A stretch of 64,000 bases of DNA, from assembly GCA_003567315.1 (NCBI GenBank), contig PWZT01000057.1, positions 1 through 64,000 of the forward strand. Reading direction: 5' to 3'. The notes under the pieces were generated by a model that was given only the letters and a program-made list of their open reading frames with translations, ran no database searches and was not told where the DNA came from. Made by a program: the position numbers and the translations under genes. This document shows, one piece after another, positions 29,636 to 40,059 of this stretch. The stretch is from Paracoccaceae bacterium (GTDB lineage: Bacteria > Pseudomonadota > Alphaproteobacteria > Rhodobacterales > Rhodobacteraceae). Each line of letters begins with the position of its first letter. Position 1 is the first letter of the stretch.

Positions 29636-30519
29636 ACGTCGAGACTGCCCAGAAACGCCATCACTGCGCGGGTGGTCACCTGGGGCGCGGTGTCGGGGAA
29701 GAAATGCCCGCCCGGCACGGCCTGCACGCGCATATCCGCGAGCCACGGCGCCCAGCTTGCCCCAACATCATATTCCCGCGCCATCACCCCATCTGCCCCG
29801 AAGAGCACCAGCGCCGGGCAGTGCAGCTTGCGCCCCAGATCGGCTTCATCCAGCGCAAGATCATGCGCAATCGCTGCGCGATAATCCTGACACATGCCGA
29901 AAATCACCTCCGGCCTGCGCCACGCCGCGCGATAGGCCGCGATAGCCTCGGTCGCGAAATCCGAGAGCTGCGCCCCGCCCCAGCCCAGCAGGCAGCTCTC
30001 GAAGAAATAATCCGGATCCGCCGCAATCAGCCGCTCCGGGAAGGGATGCGGCTGCGCCAGAAAGAACCAGTGGTAGTAGCTCTTCGCTACCGGATAGCGC
30101 AATTCGCTCAGAAGGAGATGCGTGGGCACAATATCCATCAGCGTCAGGCTCGCGACCCGGTCAGGTGCGTCCAGCGCCATGCGATGCGCGACACGCGCGC
30201 CCCGATCATGGCCCACAAGATGAAACCGCTCAAAACCAAGGCTGCGCATCAGCGCAAGCTGATCGCCGCCCATCGCACGGAAACTGTATGGCGCACAGTC
30301 CTCCGGCCCCTCCTGCCCCGCCACCGCCGAAGCGCCATAGCCGCGCAAATCCGCCATGACCACAGTGAACTGCGCCGCCAATTCAGCCGCAATCGGCCGC
30401 CACATCTCGCGTGTCTGCGGAAAACCGTGGAGCAACAGCACCGGAGGGCCAGAGCCGCCGATGCTGTAGGCGATCTCGACCCCATCAAGCACGCGCACAT
30501 CATTGCGAAACATATCCAT
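29626..30519 (-). CDS. Alpha/beta hydrolase (haloacetate dehalogenase-like)
   Basis: LLLHGFPQTREMWRPIA, DLRGYG, LVGHDRGARVAHRMALD, GGHFFPD. Start MDMFRNDV. Confidence 0.88.
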   Translation of the reverse strand: MDMFRNDVRVLDGVEIAYSIGGSGPPVLLLHGFPQTREMWRPIAAELAAQFTVVMADLRGYGASAVAGQEGPEDCAPYSFRAMGGDQLALMRSLGFERFHLVGHDRGARVAHRMALDAPDRVASLTLMDIVPTHLLLSELRYPVAKSYYHWFFLAQPHPFPERLIAADPDYFFESCLLGWGGAQLSDFATEAIAAYRAAWRRPEVIFGMCQDYRAAIAHDLALDEADLGRKLHCPALVLFGADGVMAREYDVGASWAPWLADMRVQAVPGGHFFPDTAPQVTTRAVMAFLGSLDVAR

Positions 30520-30561
30520 GCGGCCCACAGTCGGGCAGGGATGCGAGCGCGTCAAGCGCGC

Positions 30562-30918
30562 TCAGCGCAACCGCAGATCGGCCTGATCACCCGACCCCTG
30601 ATCGGAGATGAAGCGCAACGTGTTCCCGTCGCGCAGCACCAGCTGGCAGTTATAGGGATCGCCCGATTGCCCGAATTCCAGCGTGCGGCAGAAATAGCCG
30701 TTGCGCCATTCCCACTCGCCGCCCACATTCATGCCAAAGCCGCGCCCGGTGATCTCGCCCTCCGGCAGGACCTGCAAGCGCACGCCGAAACGCGTCAACT
30801 CGCGCCCTTCCACCAATGCCCGGAAATTCGCTTCCTCACGGACTGGCTGGAAATCGGCCAACGCCGGAGTGGCCGACATCACCACTGCTATGCCCATAAC
30901 CAGTAATTTACGCATCAC
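30562..30918 (-). CDS. Hypothetical secreted protein
   Basis: Signal peptide MMRKLLVMGIAVVMSATPALA; 118 aa. Confidence 0.65.
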   Translation of the reverse strand: MMRKLLVMGIAVVMSATPALADFQPVREEANFRALVEGRELTRFGVRLQVLPEGEITGRGFGMNVGGEWEWRNGYFCRTLEFGQSGDPYNCQLVLRDGNTLRFISDQGSGDQADLRLR

Positions 30919-30985
30919 ACACCTCGTTCAGAGATATCAGTGGGAGGTACGCATCCTCCCCGCCACTGGATCACAATTCCCGGTC

Positions 30986-31798
30986 TCAGCCGCCAAGCCC
31001 CAGCACATCGAGCATCGAATACTCGCCCGGCCCCTGCCCCTGCAGCCACAGCGCCGCGCGCAGCGCCCCGCGCGCGAAGAGCGCCCGGTCCGAGGCCACA
31101 TGGCGCAGCACGACCCGCTCGCCTTCGCCCGCGAAGATCACATCATGCTCGCCGATGTAATCCCCGCCGCGGATCGCGTGAAACCCGATCGCGCCCGCGG
31201 CCCGCGCGCCGGTGATCCCATGGCGCCCGCGATCCGCCACATCCGCAAGCGCGACCTCGCGCCCCGACGCTGCCGCCTCGCCCAGCATCAGCGCCGTGCC
31301 CGAGGGCGCATCGACCTTGTGGCGATGATGCGCCTCCACGATCTCGATATCGTAATCCGCGCCCAGCGCGCTTGCGACTTGCCGCGTAAGCCCCATCAGC
31401 AGGTTCACGCCAAGGCTCATATTCCCCGCCCGCACGATCCGCCCGGTCTTGCCCGCCTCAGCAATCGCCGCCAGATCCTCGTCGGAAAACCCGGTCGTGC
31501 CGATCACATGCGCAACGCCTGACGCCGCCGCCCGCTCGGCCAGCGCCACCGACACTTGCGGGGCCGTGAAATCGATCACCGCATCGGCCTCGCTTAGCGC
31601 CGCATCAAGATCGTCGCGCACGATCACCCCGCGCTCGACCCCGCCCATGGCGCGACCCAGATCCTGCCCGACCCATCCATGACCCGCGCGCTCCACCACA
31701 GCCGCGAGCACGGCCAGATCGCTCTCCTCGACCAGCCGCACCAGCATCTGCCCCATCCGTCCAGAGGCCCCCATCACTGCAATCCGGACCATTGCCAC
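30986..31798 (-). CDS. dapB: 4-hydroxy-tetrahydrodipicolinate reductase
   Basis: [59 protein letters not shown]. Confidence 0.95.
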   Translation of the reverse strand: MAMVRIAVMGASGRMGQMLVRLVEESDLAVLAAVVERAGHGWVGQDLGRAMGGVERGVIVRDDLDAALSEADAVIDFTAPQVSVALAERAAASGVAHVIGTTGFSDEDLAAIAEAGKTGRIVRAGNMSLGVNLLMGLTRQVASALGADYDIEIVEAHHRHKVDAPSGTALMLGEAAASGREVALADVADRGRHGITGARAAGAIGFHAIRGGDYIGEHDVIFAGEGERVVLRHVASDRALFARGALRAALWLQGQGPGEYSMLDVLGLGG

Positions 31799-31895
31799 AC
31801 CTCACCCAGTCACATTTCCGCGTCTCCTTAGCGAGGGCGGCGGAAAATGGCAAAGCCTCGTTGCGCGGGGGGCTGCTTTCCCATATTGCACCTGT

Positions 31896-32318
31896 ATGGG
31901 AAACAAACGCTTCGAGTCCGGCCGCGGGCCATCGCAACGCCAGCTTCGCGTGGGCGAGCTGATCCGGCGCACGCTGTCGGATGTGCTGGCGCGCGGCGAT
32001 GTGCATGACCCCGACCTCGACCGCGTGGCGATCACGGTCAGCGAAGTGCGCACCTCGCCCGATCTGAAAATCGCGACCGCTTTCGTGATGCCGCTGGGCG
32101 GCGAAGGCCAACAGGGCGCGCTGGCTGCGCTGCGGCGCAACAAGGGCGAGCTGCGCCATCTCGTTTCGCGCGAATTGACGCTGAAATTCGCCCCCGATCT
32201 GCGCTTCCAGATCGATGAGAGCTTCGACCGGGTGGACGAAACCCGCCGTCTGCTGCAGGAGGATCGCGTGCAGCGCGACATTGCCACAGGTCAAGAGGAT
32301 GACACGGATCGCGCTTAA
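31896..32318 (+). CDS. rbfA: Ribosome-binding factor A
   Basis: RQLRVGELIRRTLSDVLARGDVHDPDLDRVAITVSEVRTSPDLKIATAFVMPLGG; RFQIDESFDRVDETRRLL. Confidence 0.93.
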   Translation: MGNKRFESGRGPSQRQLRVGELIRRTLSDVLARGDVHDPDLDRVAITVSEVRTSPDLKIATAFVMPLGGEGQQGALAALRRNKGELRHLVSRELTLKFAPDLRFQIDESFDRVDETRRLLQEDRVQRDIATGQEDDTDRA

Positions 32319-33054
32319 TCTGGCCGCGCTGCTGGCCTTCCTGATCCTCGCTGTCCCCGCGCAGGCCACCTGCGAGCGCACCGACTACAAGGATGCGAGC
32401 TTCACCCATTGCACGGCCAAGGCCGGTGATGATCTGCGGCTCTTCCTCTATTCGAGGGACGATCAGGTCTATGGCAATTTCCGAAATATCGACGACGCGC
32501 TGGCGCGCGAGGGCAAGAAGCTCGCCTTCGCGATGAATGGCGGCATGTATCATGCTGATCGCAGCCCGGTCGGGCTCTATATCGAGGATGGCGCGGAAGT
32601 CTCGCAGATCGTCACGCGCGAGGGGCCGGGTAATTTCGGGCTGCTGCCCAATGGCGTGTTCTGCATCAAGCCGGATCGCTTCGTGCTGATCGAGAGCCTG
32701 AGCTTCGCATCTGACCGCCCCGAGTGCCGCCATGCCGCGCAATCAGGGCCGATGCTGGTGATCGACGGGGCCTATCACCCGCGCTTCATGGAGGGCTCGG
32801 AGTCGCGGCTGATCCGCAACGGGGTGGGCGTGTCCGCCGATGGGCGCCGCGCGGTGTTCGTCATCGCCAACACCCCGGTCAATTTCCACGAATTCGCGCG
32901 GTTTTTCCGGGAGTATCTGGGGCTGCCACAGGCGCTCTATATCGATGGCAACGTCTCGCGCCTGCATGCGCCGGAACTGCGCCGGTCGGATTGGGGCACG
33001 CTTCTGGGCCCGATCGTGGGCAAGGTTGTTGACGCCAACCGGCCCAGCAATTAG
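32299..33054 (+). CDS. Phosphodiester glycosidase (NAGPA-like) family protein
   Basis: Signal peptide; [22 protein letters not shown]...[12 protein letters not shown]-like region; [11 protein letters not shown]. Confidence 0.85.
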   Translation: MTRIALNLAALLAFLILAVPAQATCERTDYKDASFTHCTAKAGDDLRLFLYSRDDQVYGNFRNIDDALAREGKKLAFAMNGGMYHADRSPVGLYIEDGAEVSQIVTREGPGNFGLLPNGVFCIKPDRFVLIESLSFASDRPECRHAAQSGPMLVIDGAYHPRFMEGSESRLIRNGVGVSADGRRAVFVIANTPVNFHEFARFFREYLGLPQALYIDGNVSRLHAPELRRSDWGTLLGPIVGKVVDANRPSN

Positions 33055-33086
33055 CACGCGCGCACACTCACAACAGCGAGGGCAAT

Positions 33087-33995
33087 ATGGGACGCAAGCG
33101 CAAGGGCCGCGCGATTTCGGGCTGGCTGGTGGTGGACAAGCCTGCGGGCGTGACCTCGACCGCCATCGTCAACAAGGTTCGCTGGGCGCTTCAGGCGCAG
33201 AAGGCGGGGCATGCGGGCACGCTCGACCCGGCAGCAACAGGCGTGCTGGCCGTGGCCCTGGGCGAGGCCACCAAGACCGTGCCCTACATTACCGATGCGC
33301 TGAAATGCTATCGTTTCATGGTCCGGCTGGGGCAGGCCACCACCACCGATGACGCCGAAGGCGCGGTCATCGCGACCGCCGAGACCCGGCCCACCGATGC
33401 CGAGATCGAGGCCGCGCTCGCGGGCTTTCGCGGCGAGATCGAACAGGTGCCGCCGCAGTTTTCTGCCGTGAAGGTCGAGGGTGAGCGCGCCTATGACATT
33501 GCCCGCGCGGGCGAAGAGATGGAGCTTGTCGCCCGCCCGCTCTGGGTCGAGAGCCTCGAGATCATCGCGCGTCCCGATCCCGATCATGTCGAGTTGGAGA
33601 TGGTCTGCGGCAAGGGCGGCTATGTCCGCTCCATCGCCCGCGATCTTGGCGACGCGCTTGGCTGTCACGGCCATGTCGCATGGCTGCGGCGCACATGGTC
33701 CGGCCCGTTTGACGCCAGCGAGGGGCTCAGCCTCGCCCAGATCGAGGCGCTGGCCCACGACCCCGCGCTGGATACGCATCTGCGCCCCGTCGAGGCCGGG
33801 CTCGCTGATCTGCCGGAGTTGCCCGCCACCCCCGAAGGTGCGGCGCGGCTGCGCAATGGCAATCCCGGCATGGTGCTGGCGTCTCAGGCAGCGTATGGCG
33901 ACGAGGCCTGGGCGAGCTATCAGGGCCGCCCTGTCGCGGTCGGCATCTACAAGGCGGGCGAGTTGCACCCGAGCCGCGTCTTCAACCTCGCCTGA
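33087..33995 (+). CDS. truB: tRNA pseudouridine(55) synthase
   Basis: [46 protein letters not shown]. Confidence 0.95.
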   Translation: MGRKRKGRAISGWLVVDKPAGVTSTAIVNKVRWALQAQKAGHAGTLDPAATGVLAVALGEATKTVPYITDALKCYRFMVRLGQATTTDDAEGAVIATAETRPTDAEIEAALAGFRGEIEQVPPQFSAVKVEGERAYDIARAGEEMELVARPLWVESLEIIARPDPDHVELEMVCGKGGYVRSIARDLGDALGCHGHVAWLRRTWSGPFDASEGLSLAQIEALAHDPALDTHLRPVEAGLADLPELPATPEGAARLRNGNPGMVLASQAAYGDEAWASYQGRPVAVGIYKAGELHPSRVFNLA

Positions 33996-34543
33996 TGGAG
34001 GCGCACGTCATCACCCGCCGCCATGTGAAGGGCGACGCGCCCTCGGTCGCGGTCTATTCCCCTTGCGAGCACTACCGCTACCTGCTGACGCGCGAATGGG
34101 CACCCGCGCAGGGCCGCGCGCTTTTCATCATGCTCAACCCCTCCACAGCGACCGAGGTGCAGAACGACCCGACTGTGGAGCGCTGCGAGCGCCGTGCCCG
34201 CGCGCTGGGCTTCGGGGCGGTCCGTGTGTGCAATATCTTCGCCTTCCGCGCCACTGACCCGCGCGTGATGCGCGCGGCGCCCGATCCCATCGGCCCGCTC
34301 AACGACAAGGCCATCGCAGAGAGCGCCCCCTGGGCCGATCAGATCATCTGCGCCTGGGGCACGCATGGCGCGCATCTCGCGCGCGGCCCGGCGGTCGAGG
34401 CGCTTTTGCGCGCCACAGGCCGGCCGCTCTGGCATCTGGGGCTGTCCAAGGCAGGCCACCCGAAGCACCCGCTCTATATCGGCTATAGCGTGCAGCCGCA
34501 GCCCTGGCTCACGCCTCCGACAGCGCGACCTTCATGCCCGTGA
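33995..34543 (+). CDS. DUF1643 domain-containing protein
   Basis: [62 protein letters not shown]. Confidence 0.88.
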   Translation: MEAHVITRRHVKGDAPSVAVYSPCEHYRYLLTREWAPAQGRALFIMLNPSTATEVQNDPTVERCERRARALGFGAVRVCNIFAFRATDPRVMRAAPDPIGPLNDKAIAESAPWADQIICAWGTHGAHLARGPAVEALLRATGRPLWHLGLSKAGHPKHPLYIGYSVQPQPWLTPPTARPSCP

Positions 34544-35018
34544 CCTGATAGATCACCTCGCCATCGGCCTCGACGATCCCGTCGGCCACGCCCATGGTCA
34601 GCCGCCGTGACTGCACCGCCTTGGTGAAATCCACCTTGTAGGTCAGCATCTTGCGATCCGGGCGCACCATGCCGGTGAGCTTCACCTCGCCCACGCCCAG
34701 CGCGTAACCGCGCCCCTGCCAGCCGCGCCAGCCCAGATTGAACCCGGTCAACTGCCACAACCCGTCGAGCCCCAGACAGCCCGGCATGATCGGATTGCCG
34801 GGGAAATGGCACTCGAAGAACCACAGCTCGGGATGAATGTCGAACTCGGCCACGACATGACCCTTGCCATGCAGCCCGCCATCGTCCGAGATATCGGTGA
34901 TCCGGTCCATCATCAGCATTGGCGGCTCGGGCAGCTGCGCATTGCCGGGGCCGAACAACTCACCGCGCGCACAGGCCAGCAGCGCCTCTTTATCGAAAGA
35001 CCTTGGATATTGCGACAT
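34509..35018 (-). CDS. fabA: 3-hydroxyacyl-ACP dehydratase/isomerase
   Basis: [61 protein letters not shown]. Confidence 0.95.
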   Translation of the reverse strand: MSQYPRSFDKEALLACARGELFGPGNAQLPEPPMLMMDRITDISDDGGLHGKGHVVAEFDIHPELWFFECHFPGNPIMPGCLGLDGLWQLTGFNLGWRGWQGRGYALGVGEVKLTGMVRPDRKMLTYKVDFTKAVQSRRLTMGVADGIVEADGEVIYQVTGMKVALSEA

Positions 35019-35118
35019 CGGCTCCTCCTGCGAAGTTTGCCCCCTCTAGCACTCACCCCGCCAGACTGACAAGCCCGCAGGCGCCGCGCTGTGTGCGGGC
35101 GGGTACCCGAAAGCAGGG

Positions 35119-35142
35119 CAGCGCCTGCCTGGACAGGCGCTG
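35119..35142. repeat. Hairpin in fabA-irr intergenic region
   Basis: CAGCGCCTG-CCTGGA-CAGGCGCTG, perfect 9-bp inverted repeat. Confidence 0.4.
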
Positions 35143-35225
35143 ACGCAACAGGGCGCGGCCGCCGCCCCCTTAGCTGCGACTCATTTTCATTTGAAATCCG
35201 GGGCGTTCATCCTTTATATAAGCAT

Positions 35226-35666
35226 ATGATGGATACGAGTTTCGCAGCCCTCGACGACACTGCCCTGCAAAAGGGCAAAGCGTGGCTCGCGCGTGCGAAG
35301 GTACGCCCGACCAAGCAGCGCAGTTCGCTGGCCGCGCTTCTGGTGGGCGATGGTGAAAACCGCCATGTCACCGCCGAAGGGCTCTTCCTCGCTGCGAAAT
35401 CGAGCGGCGAAGCGGTGTCACTGGCCACTGTCTACAACACGCTGCGCGCCTTCTGCGATGCCGGGCTGATGAACGAGATCACAGTGGACGCCACGCGCTC
35501 CTATTTCGACACCTGCACCGAAGATCACCCGCATTACTTCTGGGAAGACAGTCAGGAACTGACCGACGCGCCTGCGGGCGAGGTCGCTTTCTCGCGCCTG
35601 CCCGACCCGCCGCAAGGCTCGGAAATCGCGCGGGTCGATGTCGTCATCCGCCTGCGCCGCAAGTAA
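35226..35666 (+). CDS. irr: Fur-family iron response regulator Irr
   Basis: WLARAKVRPTKQRSSLAALLVGDGENRHVTAEGLFLAAKSSGEAVSLATVYNTLRAFCDAGLMNEI...EDHPHYFWEDSQEL. Confidence 0.92.
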   Translation: MMDTSFAALDDTALQKGKAWLARAKVRPTKQRSSLAALLVGDGENRHVTAEGLFLAAKSSGEAVSLATVYNTLRAFCDAGLMNEITVDATRSYFDTCTEDHPHYFWEDSQELTDAPAGEVAFSRLPDPPQGSEIARVDVVIRLRRK

Positions 35667-35669
35667 GGC

Positions 35670-36533
35670 TCAGGCCGGGCGCATCCGGCGCAGCATCACC
35701 AGATTGGAAACCAAGAGCACGGCGATCACGATGGCCCCGCCCATCAGCGCCCAGCGGCCCGGGTTCTCGCCGATCACATACCAGACCAAGAGCGGCGCGA
35801 AGATCGATTCCAGCAGGATCAGCAGCGACACTTCGGCCGAACTCAGGTAGCGCGGCCCCAGCACCATCAGCCCCGCCGCGCCCGCGATAAACGCCCCATG
35901 CGCCAGAAACAGCGGCCAGTATTCCGCCAGCGGCGCCACCACATCCACGAACAGCCCCATCAGGCAGGCCGCCCCAAGCAGCGCCACCGGCACCGCTGGC
36001 AGCATTGAGCGCGCGCGCAAACCCCTCACCGCTGTCAGCGCGGCCGCGAAGAGGCAGGCCACCATCAGCGCCACCAGATCGCCCTGCCAGCTCGCCCCAA
36101 CCGTCGCGCCCGACCCCCAGAGGATCACCCCGAGCCCCACGAACACGCCCCCCATCGTCCAGACCATGCGCGCGGAAATCGGCTCGCCCAGAAAGATGCG
36201 GCTGAAAATCGCGGCAAAGACCGGCATCGCGGCCAGGATAAAGACCACATTCGCCACGCTGGTCAGCGACACCGCGAGCACGAAACCGGGCGCCGAGACC
36301 CCGAAGAACACGATATAGGCCCAAGCCTTCGGCCCCGCCCGCAGCGCCGAGCCCACCGCGCCTGCCCCCTCGCGCAGCAGCACGAAGGCGAGGATCAGCC
36401 CGCCCGCGATCAGCCCGCGCCAGAAGGCAATCGCCAGCACCTCGGCCTCGATCAGCCGCACAAACAGCGAATCCGGGACCAGAAACAGCACCCCCAGCGT
36501 GGTCAGCAACAACCCTTTGAGATGATCCGACAT
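35670..36533 (-). CDS. EamA/DMT-family transporter
   Basis: MSDHLKGLLLTTLGVLFLVPDSLFVRLIEAEVLAIAFWRGLIAGGL; about 10 TM helices. Confidence 0.9.
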   Translation of the reverse strand: MSDHLKGLLLTTLGVLFLVPDSLFVRLIEAEVLAIAFWRGLIAGGLILAFVLLREGAGAVGSALRAGPKAWAYIVFFGVSAPGFVLAVSLTSVANVVFILAAMPVFAAIFSRIFLGEPISARMVWTMGGVFVGLGVILWGSGATVGASWQGDLVALMVACLFAAALTAVRGLRARSMLPAVPVALLGAACLMGLFVDVVAPLAEYWPLFLAHGAFIAGAAGLMVLGPRYLSSAEVSLLILLESIFAPLLVWYVIGENPGRWALMGGAIVIAVLLVSNLVMLRRMRPA

Positions 36534-36620
36534 GCCCCTCCACGTGCCTGCGCGCGGCGCGGGCTTTTCTTTTGCCGCGCGATCTGAGCAGATTGCCCCA
36601 TCCGCTGCAAGAGGCCCGCC

Positions 36621-36980
36621 ATGATCCACGCGCTCACCCTGATCCTCGCCTGCCAACTCGCGGGCGAACTTGTCACCCGGCTTTTCGGCCTGCCGGTCCC
36701 CGGCCCTGTCTTCGGCATGGCGCTGCTTTTCGCGCTGATGCTCGGCTCGGGGCGGCTGGCCGCCCGCGTCACTCCCACGGGCGAGGGCATCCTGCGCCAT
36801 CTCTCGCTTCTGTTCGTGCCCGCCGGTGTTGGCGTTGTGGGCCATCTCGCGGCACTTGGCGCGCACGGCATCGGTCTGGCGCTCGCGCTGGTCCTCTCGA
36901 CTGTGCTGGCGCTGGCCATCGGTGCCGCCGTGTTCGTGGGCGTGAGCAAGCTCATCGGCAAGGACGCTAGCGATGCATGA
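36621..36980 (+). CDS. CidA/LrgA family protein
   Basis: ALTLILACQLAGELVTRLFGLPVPGPVFGMALLFALML; followed by LrgB partner. Confidence 0.9.
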   Translation: MIHALTLILACQLAGELVTRLFGLPVPGPVFGMALLFALMLGSGRLAARVTPTGEGILRHLSLLFVPAGVGVVGHLAALGAHGIGLALALVLSTVLALAIGAAVFVGVSKLIGKDASDA

Positions 36981-37698
36981 TTTCGCCGATATCTGGTCCT
37001 ATCTGACCGAAACCCCGCTCATCTGGCTCACGGCCACGCTGATCGCCTATCTGATTGGCGACCGCATCGCCGAGGCCGCAGACCGCGCGCCACTCGCCAA
37101 CCCCGTCCTGATCGCGGTGGTGCTGCTCGCGGGGCTCCTGTGGCTGACTGACACCAGCTACACGCAGTATTTCGAGGGCGCGCAATTCGTCCATTTCCTG
37201 CTCGGCCCCGCCACAGTCGCGCTCGCCATCCCGCTCTGGCAGCAGCGCCACGCGGTGCGCCAGACGCTCCTGCCGATCATGGCCGCGCTTGTGGCAGGTT
37301 CCGCGACGGCTGTGCTCTCTGCGCTCGCCATCGGGCATGCGATGGGGCTGACCCCGGAACTCATGGCCACGCTCGCGCCCAAGAGCACCACTGCCCCGGT
37401 CGCGCTCGGCATCTCCGAGCGCCTCGGCGGCTCGCCCACTCTCGCGGCCGTGCTGGTGATCCTGACCGGCATCATCGGCGCGATTGTTGTGACCCCGCTC
37501 ATGAACGCGCTGCGCATCCGCGACTGGCGCGCGCGCGGATTTGCCGTGGGGGTGGCCGCGCATGGTATCGGCACCGCTCGTGCCTTTCAGGTGAACAAGC
37601 AGGCGGGCGCGTTTGCGGGCATCGGCATGGCGCTCAACGCGATGCTGACCGCGCTGCTTGCGCCTTGGGCGCTAGCGGTGTTTGATCCCACGGGTTGA
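36973..37698 (+). CDS. CidB/LrgB family protein
   Basis: QFVHFLLGPATVALAIPLW; APKSTTAPVALGISERLGGSPTLAAVLVILTGIIGA; GVAAHGIGTARAFQ. Confidence 0.92.
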   Translation: MHDFADIWSYLTETPLIWLTATLIAYLIGDRIAEAADRAPLANPVLIAVVLLAGLLWLTDTSYTQYFEGAQFVHFLLGPATVALAIPLWQQRHAVRQTLLPIMAALVAGSATAVLSALAIGHAMGLTPELMATLAPKSTTAPVALGISERLGGSPTLAAVLVILTGIIGAIVVTPLMNALRIRDWRARGFAVGVAAHGIGTARAFQVNKQAGAFAGIGMALNAMLTALLAPWALAVFDPTG

Positions 37699-37805
37699 TG
37701 GTGCGATCCTTTCGCAGGAATGGAAAGAAGCATTATGGGCTAAGTTCGTCACGGAAGCGCTACGCTGAGGAATTGAGCCGCCATTGTTCCGAGCACAATG
37801 GTCGC

Positions 37806-38132
37806 GCGGGATCGAGCACCGGCTGACCAAGCCGAACCACCCGTGGAGTTCCGAGGATCAGAAAACGATCCGGGGATCGTTTTCCCGAGGGACGGCGAGG
37901 TCGAGAGGATGAACCGCACGATCAAGGACGCAACCGTCAAGCGCTACCACTACGACTGCCACGACCAGCTCCGGGCGTATCTCGCCGACTTCCTTGCCGC
38001 CCATAACTTCGCGCGCAGGCTCAAGACCCTGAACGGCCTCACACCCATGACTACATCTGCAAGGTCTGGGCTTCAGATCCAGACAGAGCCATCGTCGCGC
38101 CGATCCACCAGATGCCGGGACTGAGCGCCTAG
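37806..38132 (+). pseudogene. Decayed IS481-family transposase C-terminal fragment with palindromic insertion
   Basis: GIEHRLTKPNHPW in frame 2, then GEVERMNRTIKDATVKRYHYDCHDQLRAYLADFLAAHNFARRLKTLNGLTP in frame 0, then (Y)DYICKVWASDPDRAIVAPIHQMPGLSA* in another frame: at least two frame disruptions and no N-terminal domain. Confidence 0.85.
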
Positions 38133-39352
38133 CGGCGCGATGCCGTCAGCACGGGCAAATGCCCTGCGAGCAGGATCAACATGCCATCGCGGGCAAGCGC
38201 GAAGCTGGTGGAGACTTCGAGCGCATCGAGAAACCGCAATTCCATATTCTGCTTGTGCGCCGGGCAGGCAATCCGTGTTGTGCCCAATTCGGTAAAAGCC
38301 AGCGTCCCTTCTTCGACCATTGCCATGCCAACATAGCGATTGCATGTGCCACGCCCGGAGATCTGCGTGTCGGCGATTTGCAGCGTTATGGGCGGCATGG
38401 TGTCGCCGTTCATGGCAAGCGGACGGCCGAAAATGCTCTTTACATGCCAGCTTTCCCCATCGATCAGCCGAAGCGGCGAGCCGGCGCAGCCGTCGCGTGA
38501 CACATCAAGCCCCTCATGCACCAGTGTCGCGGAAAACGGATAGGGCAGCCCGCGTGCGTCAAGCTCGCAGCGGTCTTCGCGGATCGTCAGGCGAAGCTCT
38601 TCATTGTGGATCGTGATCGCCCCGTCGCGCGGTGCCTCGAAGCTCAGATCCGTTGCGCGCAAAGCCTCTTCTTCATGTCCGGGCGGGTCGATCAGCGCCT
38701 CTTCCAGACCCATTGCCATGCGCCAGCTCTGGTCGCGGGCCTGGACCTCCAGCGGCAGGATCGGGCGGAACAGGCTGGGCTGGCACAGGGTTGCCTCGCG
38801 CTCGGGTGCGGTCAGTTCCGCATCATTGCCCTCAAGGCGGAACACGGCACCCTCCTCAGCGCGGAAGGTGTCGGCTCCGGCTTCATCTTCCTCCATTCGC
38901 CAGATACCATCCGCATTTTGCAGGTGCAGGGCGTTGTCTTGATGAGTGATCCGCAGGGTGTCCTCGTTATCGCAGACCCAAAGATCGTGGAAGCCAAGCG
39001 CAAGGCGCGCGCGCAGGACCAGCCTCGGCCCATTTGCTGCGCGGTCGGAAATCGGCGTGATCTGGCTTTGCAGGGTCACGCGGCCTCCGTCGATCAGCCC
39101 GGCCTGAATCGTGGCGGCTGCGCGCGGAAGAGGCGGCATCTCCACATGCAGGGAGCGTTCGCCCATTTCGAGATCCTTGCGCAACGCAAGGACCTGATTG
39201 CCCTCGATATCGCGTACGACCAGCAAGGCTTCGGCGCGCGCGCTGACATTACCCTCCCAGCTGAGTTGTGCCCCCTCCGCTTGCGCATGCCCCATTTGAG
39301 GGGCGAGGATCAGGGCAAGAATTACAGCGGCGCAACGCATCGGACTCTCCAT
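38129..39352 (-). CDS. Secreted YbaY-like/META (HslJ-like) domain protein
   Basis: Signal peptide MRCAAVILALILAPQMGHAQA; N-terminal beta-rich YbaY-like repeat; C-terminal SGRGTCNRYVGMAMVEEGTLAFTELGTTRIACP META pattern. Confidence 0.8.
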   Translation of the reverse strand: MESPMRCAAVILALILAPQMGHAQAEGAQLSWEGNVSARAEALLVVRDIEGNQVLALRKDLEMGERSLHVEMPPLPRAAATIQAGLIDGGRVTLQSQITPISDRAANGPRLVLRARLALGFHDLWVCDNEDTLRITHQDNALHLQNADGIWRMEEDEAGADTFRAEEGAVFRLEGNDAELTAPEREATLCQPSLFRPILPLEVQARDQSWRMAMGLEEALIDPPGHEEEALRATDLSFEAPRDGAITIHNEELRLTIREDRCELDARGLPYPFSATLVHEGLDVSRDGCAGSPLRLIDGESWHVKSIFGRPLAMNGDTMPPITLQIADTQISGRGTCNRYVGMAMVEEGTLAFTELGTTRIACPAHKQNMELRFLDALEVSTSFALARDGMLILLAGHLPVLTASRR

Positions 39353-39423
39353 CGACGGATGCGCCCGTGGATAAGCCAACCATCGCTATTGCGGCAACAA
39401 CAATCGCGTGAGTGGGCCCGTTC

Positions 39424-39987
39424 TCAGGCGCGTTCCGAATACTCGAAGGTTTCGGTATTGACGACAATGTCTTCATCCGGACCGACAAAGGGCGGCACCA
39501 GAACGCGCACCCCATTGTCGAGCACGGCGGGCTTGAAACTGTTCGCGGCTGTCTGGCCCTTGACCACTGGCTCAGTCTCCACAACCTTGCAAACGACCTT
39601 CTGCGGCAACGCCATGTTCAGCGCCTCTTCGCCGTAATACTCGACCGTCACGGTCATCCCGTCCTGAAGGAAGGGTCGGCGCTCCCCGAGAAGATCGACA
39701 TCGAGTTCCACCTGATCGAAGGTTTCCGTGTCCATAACCACTAGGCGGCCATCGGCTTCATAGAGGAATTGCTGGTCTTTCTGCTCGAGCCGCACGCGCT
39801 CCACCTTGTCATCGGAGCGGAAGCGCTCGTTGAGCTTGCGCCCGTCGCGCAGGTTCTTCATCTCGACCTGTGCAAACGCCCCGCCCTTGCCTGGTTTCAC
39901 ATGGTTGACCTTGACCGCGGCCCAGAGCCCGCCATCATGCTCCAGAACATTACCGGGGCGTATCTCGTTACCGTTGATCTTAGGCAT
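39424..39987 (-). CDS. efp: Elongation factor P
   Basis: [49 protein letters not shown]. Confidence 0.96.
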   Translation of the reverse strand: MPKINGNEIRPGNVLEHDGGLWAAVKVNHVKPGKGGAFAQVEMKNLRDGRKLNERFRSDDKVERVRLEQKDQQFLYEADGRLVVMDTETFDQVELDVDLLGERRPFLQDGMTVTVEYYGEEALNMALPQKVVCKVVETEPVVKGQTAANSFKPAVLDNGVRVLVPPFVGPDEDIVVNTETFEYSERA

Positions 39988-40034
39988 GAGGTGACCTTGC
40001 TGTGCGCTTGATACATGAGTTTAAGCTCCTATAT

Positions 40035-40059
40035 CCCGTACGGGTTTCTTGCGCAAGAA
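40035..40059. promoter_or_regulatory. Two adjacent perfect palindromes in efp-divergent intergenic region
   Basis: CCCGTACGGG (40035-40044) and TTCTTGCGCAAGAA (40046-40059). Confidence 0.45.

Noticed and set aside
35190-35225. ATTTTCATTTGAAAT as an iron-box upstream of irr
   Set aside because: Dyad symmetry is imperfect and I cannot match it to a specific iron-regulator consensus with confidence.
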